64,000 bases of DNA, taken from positions 86,349,969 to 86,413,968 of the forward strand of contig JAKTNV010000005.1 of assembly GCA_022747635.1 (NCBI GenBank), read 5' to 3'. Shown piece by piece: positions 9,861-22,644 of the stretch. The DNA comes from Hetaerina americana. Taxonomy: Eukaryota > Arthropoda > Insecta > Odonata > Calopterygidae. Both the position numbers and the translations under genes were made by a program. Under the pieces are notes generated by a model, which was not told the origin of the DNA, ran no database searches, and was given only the letters and a program-made list of their open reading frames with translations. Within the stretch, counting starts at the first letter, position 1; each line of letters starts with the position of its first letter.

Positions 9861-12800
9861 TCCTTATGTCTCCTTAGCGGGGACCGCGATAGTCTATTTT
9901 TACGAAAAGTGAGAATCTTGAAATAATGGTATTGCGTATATTTCCTTTGAAATAGTGTCGCTCATAATGTTCCTTTCGTTCACTCTGAGCCGTTTGAAGA
10001 ATTTCGAAGAATGAGTGCAAATTTTGAATCGGCGAACACATGGGATACGTTAGTGAGCTGAATATTTTTTTTAGGTTTTAAATCCCAAGGGCAACGCATG
10101 AGTGAATATTGCGAAAAGTGCGTAACATATTATTTGCTATTTGTTTCGAATGCTGAAGGTAATAATTATAATTACTACTTTATCTATAGCTATATCCCGT
10201 TGACCGGAGACCAAACTCGAGATAGGAAAATTAGACTAGTACGAAATCCTAGTAATCGCGGCAGTAAGTCTGTATAATCATCCCCTGAAAATTTAAACTA
10301 TATTCTATTACTATTCGTGATAAAGTACAAGACGACTTGGAGGTTAGTTCGTATCCACTTGCCTCCAGAACCGTTGTAATGTGATGCAGTTAAAAGTGGT
10401 CAGAGGGTACTAATAAAAAGTTGGTGAAGGGATGGACATCAAATTAGGTAAATAGAGGGGAAAGTAGGGGCAAAAAAAATGTTTGAATTTATACGATTTC
10501 GTCGTTTATTTCTTAATGGAAACTGATTCCCCGGAACATGGCTGTCAATTTTGCGTCGATCACGGTGCATACTTGTATCTGGCGGCGTAAATTGGCTGAA
10601 TCATCTCAGCATGATAAATCGTAATGAGGAAGAGTCCACGGCAAAAAATTATGCTTGATCGGGCATAACGGGCACAGGTTGACTCCATAGACAAGAAAAA
10701 ACATTTGATGCAGTGATGAACGTTTCATGAAAAATTCTCTCGCATTTAAGCATCAAGAGCGCACGTGTCAGCTCGGAGAAATTATTTTTTTTTCATGGTG
10801 TATAAAACCGTGTCCGTTGCGTGTCCGTTTGATTCGATTATTCTGCGCTAGTTCTCTGGACTGATATCTGATTTACTTATCTTTTGCCTCTCAGATATAA
10901 CTGCAAATGAGTCTTCGGATAATTTCCTTCGGTTCTCCCTTACGTGACCTCCATTCCTTATGATATGTACCATTTAAACCGATGTACATTTTGGTGGACA
11001 GCAGGCACGTACTTTACGATTGGCTCTTCTCGTTTTAATTTTATCGTACTTGCGTAAGGAGATTGTGGCTGATCCAAAGCATGGCCGCTCAGAATCAAGG
11101 AATCATTTGCGCGCGATTGTTTTTATTAATCGAGGAATACAAGTACATATTATTCGCGAGAGAATGTTTGCTTACAACGTATCCTATCATAATTATGCCG
11201 TCTCATTACTCCCAGCAGTTGTGTTAAGGATATTCCTCTGTCTTTCATCATATGCCAACCTTTGGTTAAATATCATTTTATGCTCCGTGGAGGCCTGATT
11301 TGTAGAATAAACGTATAGGTAAATGACAAATGTTCTTTTCCGAGTTTATGACTACTTTTAATGGTGATTTCCGTAGTGTTGTTCTTTTTTAATTTCTTAT
11401 GGTTGCTTGAAAAATTTACCCAGGGAATAGATTTTGATATCATAAATTTTCATCCGACTTTTCCATGCTTTTTTCATAGGATCGGTACGAAAAGCATTCG
11501 AGGTCTCGTATTTGCACGAAATATTAGGGACTTATTTGTTTTAAAAGCTGCGAAAGCGTAAATTCTATCGACTGTCGTACAGTATGATACCGTAATGAAA
11601 ATACAAGATATTTTCTAGAGTGAAATAAAAAAAAAACTTATATTCATCCCATATTTCCTTTACAGTTAAAAAAAATCTTTTAATAGGGACTAAAGTGAAT
11701 ATTTTGTAATTGAATGACTTACTTGGTCGGCGTATTCATTACAGTTAAGGCTAAACATGCGTATATAATTCCTTGTCCACATCATCTAAAAAGATTTCAC
11801 ATGTTAGGAGGATGCCATATCAAGAGGCGACGGTTCTTAACATGAGAGCTATTAGCACCCGCTTTCCAGAGGCTTGGACTGACTCACTTCGTCCAATCGA
11901 CTCTTCACGTCTGCAAAATCAATGGCGAACTTGAGGTCTGACGCTGTTCTCATCCCATTTGCGTGGATGTTTCTGCTCGAAAAAAGTAGTGGCGGTTTTT
12001 TCGGAAGTTTATTTTTGTTAATAAAAATCTTTAGTTGAAATGAATTAGCATTTCGTCGATTTAAGACTGTTCGTGTCGCTCTTGTTCAAATAAAGAAATT
12101 TAGGTTCTACGGCATTGGGTCCGCCGAATTAGACCTTTTATTTTGGGAATTGGCCTTGGGGCAACATGATTAATGTGTACGATTTCATGCAGGCAATTTT
12201 AATTAACATCATATTGATGACGCCTTGTATTTTAATAATGCAGGCAAATGTACCTCTTATAAAACTGTAACGCTTTAAAAATCGCTCGTCAAATATGATC
12301 AATATTGAAGGAATTTATAATAAATAACATACATTTTATCATCCGTTATTAGCTATTTCAAATGGTTTTGTTAGTATGTAAGTATACCCGCAAAATGCAG
12401 TTATACGTATGCGGATTATGATATTTTATGCGAACAATTGAAAAAAAACGTGTTCACGAGTGTCAATCTAAGCCAGAGACATCTTCTATAACATTTAACG
12501 ATTCTAGCCATTAGTAATTTCAAAAACGTACACCAAGTAAAAGATAAGAACCTGCTGACAAACCCTTTAAATTGTGACACCGATTCATTCTCCTCCCTCA
12601 TAATTCGGTGTGTTTTCGCTACCACAGAAATTAACCAGTCAGTAATCATGAACATGACTAGGAAGAGGCTACGAAAAAAATTGATCTGTTGTTTGCGCAT
12701 CGTTTTTAACCAATGAAACTGCTTTCTTTTAAAGAGATTTTGACCGACACAACTGCGAATGAGCTGACATTTTTGTCGCTGGAGACAAAGTCGGCAATAA

Positions 12801-13731
12801 ATTGAAGGGCCTTAGTGAGGCGCGGTTCCCACTAAAGCTGAATCATTATAAAAAAGGTTCTTCGGCACATTGACAGAGTTTTGAAAGGAAAGGCCGTTCG
12901 TATGATGAAGACAGCACATTGACGATGTAGTGAACTTACCATTCGGAGATGTACCCCGAGACTTAAGCATGACATCTTGCCGATCATAGCCTGTCTTCTG
13001 TTAAACCCATATATGAGGTTACTAAGTGTGTCACCGTCGACAGTTGTGTTGCGACAGATGGAAAAAGAAGAGAACATTGGATAGCTTTCACATTCATTCG
13101 TAGTTTGGGGTTCGGTGAGGAGAAATATCTCGTCGGTGAGCGGAAAACCTTGGCCGTGAGCACAGTGCTGGCCGTGCATTGGGTTCATCTTCACTGAAAA
13201 TGGGAAGGAGAAGCTTCGTTGAAGTCACTAGTCGATATTGTTGGTTCGGCATTGGCTCCATCGACAAAAAATTGCCAGTTAAAGAGTTGTGCGCGAGCGT
13301 AAATTTCGAGTTCTTCTGCTCCGAATTCTTTGCTAGATTGACGAATTGCCGTAACTGAAAACTATCACTGTTGTTTTCGTTGCTGAAAAGTGCCCACTCT
13401 TAAGTTTTTGATGATTTTGGTAATAATTTCGAAAACAACAAATCAACGTTGACCAAACCTGAAATTTCTATCCGTAGATTTTTTTTTTCTTTCACGTCAA
13501 AACTTACATAAAAACTGTGTTTAGTTACGTGTAGTAAAAAAATATTGTGTTGGAAGTTTTGACGGTTCACGCATCATGCATTATTCGTATCCTCTGTGGT
13601 CTTCGTTCATTGCGGAATATTCTAACCGAAAGACTTTAACAGCTTTGATTGTTTAGATATATCTTAAGCCATTCACTTCGAAATTCGTAACCACTTGGAA
13701 AAAATTTCATTCTTCAAATAAATATGGCATA
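9861..13731. other. Featureless AT-rich DNA
   Basis: Nearly 4 kb without a recognised gene or repeat. The 120-codon minus-strand frame at 12832-13194 has no motif I can identify. Intronic or intergenic DNA is the simplest reading. Confidence 0.45.
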
Positions 13732-15065
13732 CTACCTTGATCAAAAAGTTCCCGGAATAACCACCGTGTGGCGCTCCCATCGTTCCGATTTGAGTTCTGT
13801 TTTTTTTTGTTAAATTGGTACATCTGTTGTTGATATTCCCTTTAAATCTTAGTGTCATAACTTGACATTTGCAAAAGTTACGTAGCCAAGAGTACATCTA
13901 TCTCTGTGTGTGTTGGCGATTTTTTACAATTGCAGAAATGGATTTAAATTTGCAACAACGAACTTGTATTAAATTTTGCGTAAAAAACGGATTTAGTGGC
14001 GCACGGACGTTGGAAATGTTGGAAAAGTGTTTCGGCAACGATTCTCTAAAAAAAACGGTCGTTTACCAGTGGCACGAGCGGTTCAGAAGTGGTCGTGAGT
14101 CAATCGAAGATGATGAACGCAGTGGCAGACCATAGACATCGAAAGTCGGTGAAAAAATTGATAAAGGAAAAGAAATGTTGGTCAATAACCGCAAATTAAC
14201 CATCAGAGAAATAGCGGAGGACTTGAACATTGCCTATGGATCCGCCCAAGACATTGTGGTTAATGATTTGGGTTTCCGTCGTGTAGCAGCAAAGTTGGTT
14301 CCAAAAGACCTCAATTTCATGCAAAAAAGAGACCGTGTTGACGTCGCAAAAGACATGATTTGCGAGGCTGAATCCGATTCCACATTCATCAAAAGGATCA
14401 TTACTGGAGACGAGACGTGGGTTTATGAGTACGACACGCAATCCAGACATCAGGCAAGTGAATGGCGTTCACCAAATGAGCCGAGACCAAAAAAACCACG
14501 TCGTTTTCAGTCAAAAAAGAAGGCAATGCTGACGGTTTTCATGGATTACAACGGTGTAGTGCATCATGAATTTTTGCCAGAAGGCCAGACAGTAAACAAA
14601 GAGTATTATTTGGGCGTTATGAGACGTTTGCGTGAAGCAATTCGCCGAAAGAGACCAGAAATGTGGGCAGAAAACTCGTGGATTTTGCACCATGATAACG
14701 CACCGTCGCACAGTGCTATCATTATTCGTAATTTTTTGACGAAAAATGCAACAAATACCATCCAACAGCCACCGAATTCACCTGATTTGGCTCCCTGTGA
14801 CTTCTTTCTCTTCAATCGAGTTAAAAAAACCATTACGGGGAACGCGTTTTAGCAGCCGAGAGGAAGTAATGGAAAAATCGCAGGAAGCACTGATGGACAT
14901 ACCGAAAACCGAATATAAAAAATGTTTCGAGGATTGGATCAAGCGCTGGCATAAGTGTGTTGCAGTCGATGGGGATTACTTTGAAGGGGACAATATAGAT
15001 TTAGATGAATAAACTTGTATTTTTAATTTTCTCAATAAATTCCGGGAAATTTTTGATCAAGGTAG
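13732..15065 (+). mobile_element. Mariner transposon, 1,334 bp, full-length ends
   Basis: The element is bounded by inverted repeats of about 27 bp that differ at one position. The left end begins CTACCTTGATCAAAAAGTTC; the right end is its complement with G changed to T. A TA dinucleotide stands directly outside each end (13730-13731 and 15066-15067), the target duplication typical of mariner. Length and the single transposase gene fit a complete mariner. Only a stop codon and a one-base frameshift disable the gene, and the ends look intact, so the copy could still be a substrate for a transposase supplied in trans. Confidence 0.95.
13938..15012 (+). pseudogene. Mariner transposase, one stop and one frameshift
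   Basis: The reading starts at ATG 13938 (MDLNLQQRTCIKF), giving the N-terminal helix-turn-helix DNA-binding region, with HERFRSGRESIEDDERSGRP before the linker. A TAG at 14133-14135 interrupts the frame where mariners usually have a serine after GRP. The same frame then continues through the catalytic domain: first aspartate in TGDETWVYEYD, second in HHDNAPSH, third in SPDLAPCDFFLF. There are exactly 34 residues between the second and third, the DD34D signature of mariner. Near 14823-14829 a run of seven A shifts the frame by one. The C-terminus (GTRFSSREEV ... FEDWIKRWHKC) continues in the next frame to a stop at 15012. Total length of about 357 codons is normal for the family. Confidence 0.95.
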
Positions 15066-17202
15066 TATAACTTTATCAATCCTATTTTTATAACGAATGC
15101 CGCGAAGTTGGGTAAGTTAAATTCATTTTGTTTAAAAAACGGACCATTCTGTGAATCTTAATCTAACTGGGCACCGAGCGTGTGACGAAGCGGCCACCGG
15201 TTCTCGCGAGTGACTCCGTTGACTGTGTGCCCTGCGAGGTCGTTGAGGCCATTGGTTCAGTAATGGGGGGGAGGGGGGTGTGAATGACTGACGGTGGTTT
15301 AGGCGATGCAATCAATTCAGGAGGTCAGGTACGGATAAGGGAAGGAAAAGGGAAAGTGGATAGACACGTGCGGATCGCGATCGCGGCGAAAGGTGACGAA
15401 GTTTTCCCCCCAAGTGTGGTTCCCATCCCGGGGTAACAGCTGACGGCGAGAAAGCGCGGATGGAAAATCGCGACGCATCCGGCGATCGAGCCCCGCTGAC
15501 TTTTGCTGCGGACGGCGACCGATTCCCTGCTCGCTCATCCCCGAATCTACTGTCGTCTTGTACGGTTTCGCGATGTGGCGTGATCACGAAGACTTGAGCG
15601 CCATCGCTTCACCATTGATCATAACAGTGACTGACCGTTCATCACTTTAGGGATTACCCAACTCTGTTGTATTTTACTTTTTTGGAAATCTGATTTGATT
15701 CACCTTTCAACTTTTTTGTTCCGTAGGTGGCATAAACGCGAGGATCAAGAAAGAAACGTTCGTTTTCCGAATCGCGCAAATATCAAAATTATGGTTGCAT
15801 TTAGATAAAAATTCATGAAATTTCATGTTTCTCTCTTTTTTTAGTAGTAGTTGGCTAATATCTGAGGCGGGTACTAGAAAGACTTAGAAAACCAAAACAA
15901 AATGCCATTCCCTTTCTGAAAAGAATCTGAACGTGAATGCACTTTTCAAAAAATAAAAGCCATATGCATTGCACCAAATCATCCTTAAGATCCGCTCACA
16001 CACTCAACCTACTATTCTTTCCCCTGCGTCATGTTTTCTGAAGTTCGGGCCCTTATTTTTTTAATCATAGTAATCATTCGTACAATTGAAATTGCTGACC
16101 CTTTTCTTTGCATTACGGTTTATTTTCTTCCTTCCGTGTGTCACTATTATGTGCACCATTTTAGGTCACCAACGTGTCTCCAGGTGCCCTTGGATATTTT
16201 TCGAAATTCTCTTACATCCCGCCTCAATAACGGCACTTGTCAGCCCCAATCCAGTTCTCCCAACATTACTCACCCCCCCCCCCCCGCCCAACCCCCTTTT
16301 GTAATATATATAATATTTCCCAAGGGTAATCATACAAAATGTAAATTTCAGCAAGCACGTTAGCGTCCTTTGACATTAGATTAATCCACGGCTTTAAAAC
16401 GTTCGAAAATTGTGAAATATAGCGTGAATTGGGGATTGAAACTGTGCAAGATACGCTCTATTTTTTTAATTTCAAAGCGAAAATGATTTCTCTAGCCTTG
16501 GATGGACGACAATTTACCAATTCCTGAGCAGCTGTCCTCTGGAAATATACTTTTTATTAATTTTGAACTGCTGACTAGCCGGCAACTTGTCCGCTTGATG
16601 TATTTTATTAGTGATATTCCTTTACCGTTGATATCGCTTGCAGTAACCATATGCATCTCCGTAGTGATTATCGCCATAGCCATATATTTTTAATCCAAAG
16701 ATTGTTTTCCATCAGATTCACTTTGAAATACCATCTCACATTGAAATATCATCGATATCTTCCTTCCCTCCATAATTGCATCTTGTAGTTTAATTCATCA
16801 TTGACTGCCTTCTACGCGGTTCTTCCCCCTCTGCGAGTCCTTCCATTACGGCATTCAGGAATTACTTTTGCTTCCGAATGTGCTCTCTGCATTAGTTTCC
16901 TCATCTTTATTGTAGGCTTCTTCCGTAGACTTCTCCTCCCATCTTGTTTTTGTTATTCCTTGTGCGTTGAAATTGAGGCATCGGCGATATTGAAGATCGT
17001 GATTAGCCCGGTCGTCACTCAAACCCTTAAGCTGAAGGGTGTGCGGAAGGACGGAGTGGAAATTTGATTGCTATACTTTTATTCTTAAAAGTTCCTAATT
17101 TTTGAATGAGTTATGCTTAATTTATTATTGGGTTGGTCTATTCAGTTTGTATTTTGCTTCCAGTCTCAGCATAGTTTACTTAAAAGAGTCAAACCAATTT
17201 AC
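15066..17202. other. No gene; CpG-rich patch and poly-C run
   Basis: A CpG-rich patch spans about 15170-15600. A run of 13 C lies at 16273-16285. The 110-codon plus-strand frame at 16031-16363 crosses the poly-C run and is not convincing. Confidence 0.4.
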
Positions 17203-17226
17203 GTTACGTTACGTTACATTATATTT
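17203..17226. repeat. Short tandem TTACG microsatellite
   Basis: Three to four imperfect TTACG units in a row; too short and too few to be telomeric, and the unit differs from the insect telomere repeat TTAGG. Confidence 0.6.
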
Positions 17227-17259
17227 ACGTTAAAGTTAATTCTTTGTGGTGCCGAAGAG

Positions 17260-17870
17260 CGGTGAATAATCCATTCGCCTCGAGCACAATCCATTTAAAG
17301 AAAAAGGACGTTGCGTTTCGCATTCTCTCGACCGTCGAAACTTTCGTCTGTCATCCCTAAGTGGTCCCTGAGTGTTCGTCGGGCGATAACACGCGTGGAG
17401 GATAGCGACGATATCACGGGCGGAGAGCGTTCCTCCGCTCTTCCCCCCCACCCCCCTCCTCAACCCCCCCAAGCGCCTTGCCTCATCTCTCTCTCTCTCT
17501 CTTTGCGCGCGCGGGTGTCCGATCTGCACGCCGCCGCACGCGTGGCTGTTTTGGGGCATTATGGGTCACGGTCGACGGCTCTCTGGAAATATTCACCGCT
17601 CTATTCCAAATGGGCACGGCGATATTTAAAAAAAGAAGGGAGTGGGGTTGAAGCGGTTGGGAGAGAGAGAGAGAAGAGGGGGTGATGGTGGTGGTGTTGT
17701 CTGGATTGCGTGGCAATTTCCATTTGTGCCCACCCCTCCCCCCCGCCTCGTTTGTTTCCCCCCGCCAGCCATGCGCGCCCTGCGCTGAGCGAGCGTGATT
17801 TGGGGCCCGCCGGTCTGGGTTTGTCGATTTGGGTGGATTGCGGCGAGATGTTGCCCCAAGTCTCACCGAG
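17260..17870. other. CpG-rich, C-rich island
   Basis: About 600 bp with dense CG, C-runs (17442-17470), CTCTCTCTC (17487-17502), GCGCGCG and a GAGAGAG run near 17665. Overlapping open frames on both strands (124 and 127 codons) are low-complexity products of this composition. A candidate CpG-rich regulatory region without an identifiable transcript. Confidence 0.35.
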
Positions 17871-19734
17871 TGTTGTCCATTAGAGTCGTATAAACAAGTT
17901 TAACTCCAATAATTAATGGTGGTTTTTGCTTTTCTGCCTGTCACCACAATAATTCAGACTGAATTCTGAAATGGCAACATTCGTATTACGGAATATTAGG
18001 CGTGGAATTTCTGAAACAATGAATGGAAATTTACAATATTTCGCTGAGTGAAAATTCTATTTATTCCGTCCTATTTTCCTGTACCTCATCATATGCTGAA
18101 AATAATGCTTCACATCGAACTAAATGTGGCAGTTAATACTTTTTACGTGATGGAAAATTTGACTTGTCTGGCGTTTCGGTAAACTTTACATTCTTAGCGC
18201 AAGATATTATTAGATTTACACTAGGAAAATTCACATTTTTGATCGTGACGTGACAAAATGTTACTATACAGGCAAGTGGTAATTTGAAGCACGTACTCTT
18301 ACAGTCCGCTGCGCCTCATGGGCCCGGGAAACTCCCACTTGCTCGGTGCGACCTTTGGACGCTCGACGCCTGACTGGTGTACTCTCGAAGTCCACTGGGT
18401 CAGCTTTCGAGCGTGTGCAAAAAAAATGGTAAAAGTCTGCATTTACACCTTAGGTAACTTTTCGATTTCTAGTCGTAAGTGCTTGGGAATCGGTCGGTAT
18501 TTGAACCTAAGGACGGAGGGCGTCTTTTGTCGAGCACCCTTGATTACACCGCAAGCTTGATTCGGAGGGAAATCCTTTAGCATAACTTGTGTTCTTTAGT
18601 CTAGTTCTCGGCTCTCGTGGAAACACGTCTCTCGAATTCGTTAGATCAGCACCCTTCTTTGCTCTATTCAACAGTCGAGAATTGAATGATGGTCGTCGTA
18701 ACGAATGTTTCTATTTTTCGTACACCTCATATTAAATATTATCTAAAACCTTCAACGAATTAAACAGGTCAGTAGCTATCAGTTTAGAATCGAAAACGAT
18801 TTTATTAATCTTATAACGAAAATTCTTTCGTTTTAAAACACGTTTCTCTATGCAAAATAGACACAAGGAGTGGGAAAAAGTAAATGCGATTGAGAAATGT
18901 TCGCCCAGGATAGGCACTCACTTGCCCCAAAAACACACTTACTGCTTTCGCTCAATATCGATTGAACAGGATCGAAAACTAGGCGCTTCGTAGTGGCTGG
19001 AGATCGTTATTCGGTGAGGGGATTCAAGTGATCTGTGACTTAATGCCAGACGGTGCTACATTATCAAAGCAGGCGTCCTCTTGTCTTATATTTGTATGCT
19101 GACCTGAAAAATACCGTGAGTCTACCTTTAGGTGCTGTCGCCGAAATTGGAATTCGATGTGCTGAGTTCGAATCCGACGCAAGTCTTAAGTACAATCCAC
19201 GTCTTTAGAAAATTCCTGATACCTAGGCAGAACAAACTCCAATTGGATTAATGGACTACACTAAAAACTATTCCTAGAGAAATGCATATTTTTGTTCTCC
19301 ATGCGTAGAATTGATTCCCATCGATTAGCACAATGAATGAACCCATGGAGTTTTAGTAAATAGGTGTTGGTTTTATGAAATTAGCGAATAGCCTATCTGA
19401 CTTGGTTAATCGTTGGATTGGAGAGATGCATTGAATCAAAATCAAATTTTTTTTTGTCGCCATTGGTACCCACATCTCCCACCGCTGGACCAAGAGATGA
19501 GACGGTCTGCTGCTTATGGTTTTCGTTTCCCGAAAACCGTGTGGCTCATATTCCCCTACTCAAGTGTTTTTATCCCGCCTATTGTTTTCAAGCTTTATCC
19601 AACGCGGAGACATCCATGGCCACTCCTTCCCATAATCCATCTCAACAGCCCGGAAACCTTGATGTCGCCGAGTCAACATCTGCTTCCTTTCGCTGTGTTG
19701 CTATCGTCGGCGTTAAATTTGCTGACCAACGGCA
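17871..19734. other. No gene; one tRNA-like box B
   Basis: Mostly AT-rich. AGTTCGAATCC at about 19170-19180 matches the tRNA box B consensus at ten of eleven positions. The sequence upstream has no convincing box A or cloverleaf, so this is at most the head of an old tRNA-derived SINE. Confidence 0.35.
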
Positions 19735-19748
19735 CAGTCCTGGTTGCG

Positions 19749-19824
<76 letters not shown>

Positions 19825-19837
19825 CGCAAACTGTGTG
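19735..19837. repeat. (TA)n microsatellite with inverted flanks
   Basis: About 35 TA units (19751-19821). The flank TTGCGAAC on the left is repeated in inverted orientation as GTTCGCAA on the right, and CACAGT on the left pairs with ACTGTG on the right after a 5-nt interruption. The whole block can therefore fold as one long hairpin. Confidence 0.85.
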
Positions 19838-19841
19838 TATT

Positions 19842-22316
19842 GTATATTTATGTATATATATGTATAATTAATCCATTAATTCGAATGTTGTCTAGGAAAT
19901 TCTAATGATAACCTATAATTATTGGCGTGATGATTATGCTCATTCCGTCCCATTATTGAGAGATGATTTTAAGTGATAAAAATGTTGCTGGATGAAAATC
20001 CGCGGCAATAATTGTCCTCTTTCTTACATAAGCATATGATTTGATATTTTTTCAGTATTATTATTTATATTAATTTTGATTTTAAGATGCTTCGAAGGCT
20101 TAGTTCATAGAGCACCGGAAATTAGTCGCTATAATATCAAGTAATTAACAACAGATAATTCATGGCTCAAGCAGAATTCAATCCCGAGATATTGTGGGTC
20201 AGTGGGAATTCCTTAAGGCTAGTCATAACAATACGTTTGTTTTCGCATTGCTGTCATATTTATTCATCCGTAAAAGCCCGTCATTTCATTGAATATTGCC
20301 ATGATTAGTTGAGTTTCCTACGCTACATTAGGTAAAAATTTCGCCGGCCATTAGTGCTTGCAGTTGTGGATGTTATAAATAAATAGATGGTATTGTGTTA
20401 CCTAGTTTGTGAGATGTTGCAATAGGGCATGTTACCCTTTTAAGAGCATGGGAAGTGCGAATACATAGAGAAGTTACTCCTTCCATTAAAAATCGTTATG
20501 AACGGACAAAAAGGATCACAGTTATCAGCAGAAAGCATGCCATTGGAGCCGCTCCAAGCACAGAGATAACATGCACGTCTTTAAGTACAGCATGAACCCT
20601 ATTGGTGTGTGTTTAATGCTGACACCGAGGTTGTAACTCTTAGATCATATTATGTTGGGAGGCGAGATGACCATGTGTACTTATGCCAAGTGCCTGCTGA
20701 ACAAACCGATGTATTAAATCCTTCTTCCTTTGGACGATTCCTGATCGTAGTAGGCAAATGTAGAAAAAGTCGCACACGTTGTGAAGATAACATTTTACGT
20801 AATGTTTCCATCTGAAATCATTCCATGATGAAATCTCTAATAACCATTGTGTGTGGGGTTACGCACGCTCTTGTGGAGGCTTTAAGGTTATATGCGTGCG
20901 ATATGTAGATGTGCCGTTTCTGTTTCGATGTCACATTTTCGGCAAGGGAGGCCGCCGTGCGGGCGTTGAAATCTCCACTAGTTGAGCGGGTTACTTTCCC
21001 TCTTGGAGCGCCCTACTCTTGCTCTCGCACCCTGTCTGTATCACGTGAACTCCCCTTCTCCGATGGGGTTGGGAATGCGTGGGCAGGAGGCCGATCGGCG
21101 TAAATACGTCAGCTCGCCCCCGGAGATTACCTTTTTTCAAGTGCAATCTCTTGAAAGCTACCGATTCAAGGTCCTCCTCCTCTCTTCGTATTCTCGCCGT
21201 AGACCGCTTTCAGCCATTCGACCACGCATCCCAGGATGGATTGCGAAAGCGAAATTCACACTGGTTAGGTTATCGCGGGCCTTGTGCCACGTACGTTTTC
21301 ACTCACTATGAAGAGGGTGGTTGAGAACGAGTATAGAACCCTCCCCCCCCCCTCCCAAAGCCTTGTCCATGGGATGACCCGTTGCTCTACGTAGCGAGCG
21401 CGCTTTTTCTATTCATGATTGAGGCATAAAATACATCTCACCTACCTTAGGATATCGACGGAAAATTACTAAGGAGGAGTTGTTTCTGTCTAGACAACGA
21501 AATGAGAATACTTCCTCACAATCAAATTTCAGATTATTCCTTTATTTTATTCTCTCGTTTGATTTCTTAGCTTACTCTATACATTTTCGTCAAACCATTT
21601 GTTTTACTAAAAGCTAAATCGGCGATATGAAACATAAGGGCTCAGAGCAGCAGCATACCTCGTGGAGTTTCTGAAGTATGAGTTGGTAGTGCCTATGTCC
21701 AGTCAAAATTTTATGAACACTTCACCATCAGTCCAGAAAGCCATCGTATTCTCTGTCAATGTCTTCATTCCTTCACTTACGTCATCCATCATTAAGGTCC
21801 ATGCTATTCATCTTTGGCCTTTCCCTGTGATTGTTACCTTCATCTCTTTAAACCGTCGTCGCATCATTAGCACCAAATTAGTTTCTCCTTTCCCCTCGCC
21901 TTCCACAGACTTATCTCGTCGCCTCCTTTTTCGAAGGACTTAATTAGTCTCTGTCACATCTTCTCTGTGTTTGATTTTCATCATTATTACCAGTATCGCT
22001 TATCGATCGCTTATAATTTTGGTTTCTCTGCAGCTCCACATCTCGCATTTCCTTTGAAGAGAACTTAAATAACAAAAATCCATGAGTTCTTCGTCGATCT
22101 GGTCGTATCGCCATTTTCTTCCGAGCTGCGAATTTATCATTCGTGTATTTGGATCGGGGATTTTGCAGTCTTTCTTTAAAAATTTTCAACCTGCTTATCA
22201 CCAACAAACCTTTGTTGTCATACGTACTACTATATGTTTCATTCGATCATGGAGCTTAGTCTATTCCTTAACCATAGGGCCAACTAGTTGATCCTCCTTC
22301 TGTCAGACTGATTTCG
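19842..22316. other. No gene; moderately GC-rich patch at 20930-21260
   Basis: The left half is AT-rich. The 20930-21260 patch has several overlapping open frames without motifs, followed by a C-run at 21343. No repeat shared with the rest of the window was recognised. Confidence 0.4.
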
Positions 22317-22328
22317 TTGTAGTTTCAA

Positions 22329-22632
22329 GGGGGGATCGGGATGTTGTGGTGTCTAACATACTGGTTTCCCACCACGAGGAACCAGGTTCGAATCCTGGAG
22401 ACGAGAGATATTTTCCAGTATCCCCATTTCTACTTGTGCTTTATGGAGAGCACTTTGAGTGAGTACAACTTTCGTCGAATGGGATATTACACTGCGGACC
22501 CCTTGGGGCCTTTCGTTAAGAGTAGGCAAATGTCGACGCCGGGTTTCTCTACACCTTTCCTTTCCCATCCATTCCTAATGGAGCAAATGGCATTAGCTGT
22601 CGGTTGCCTCCCCTAAAAACTACTATAACTAC
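22329..22632 (+). mobile_element. Older SINE (family S1) with perfect 12-bp target duplication
   Basis: A full-length but diverged S1 copy. It has a G-run start, then GGATCGGGATGTTGTGGTG as a box A region, GGTTCGAATCCTGG as a good box B at 22385-22398, the shared central segment (CACTTTGAGTGAGTAC, then GCGGACCCCTTGG), and GCCTCCCCTAAAAACTACT at the 3' end. The tail is an impure ACT repeat. TTGTAGTTTCAA flanks it exactly at 22317-22328 and 22633-22644. The box B here is closer to the tRNA consensus than in the younger copies. Confidence 0.9.
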
Positions 22633-22644
22633 TTGTAGTTTCAA

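Noticed and set aside
12832..13194. 120-codon minus-strand frame as a transposase piece
   Set aside because: No catalytic or DNA-binding motif could be recognised, and no inverted repeats bound it.
17203..17226. Telomeric repeat
   Set aside because: The unit is TTACG, not TTAGG, and there are fewer than five copies.
19133..19190. tRNA gene suggested by AGTTCGAATCC
   Set aside because: No matching acceptor stem or box A at the right distance.
22329..22400. tRNA gene suggested by a good box B
   Set aside because: The segment is the head of a SINE; it cannot fold as a full cloverleaf and continues into the SINE body with target duplications.
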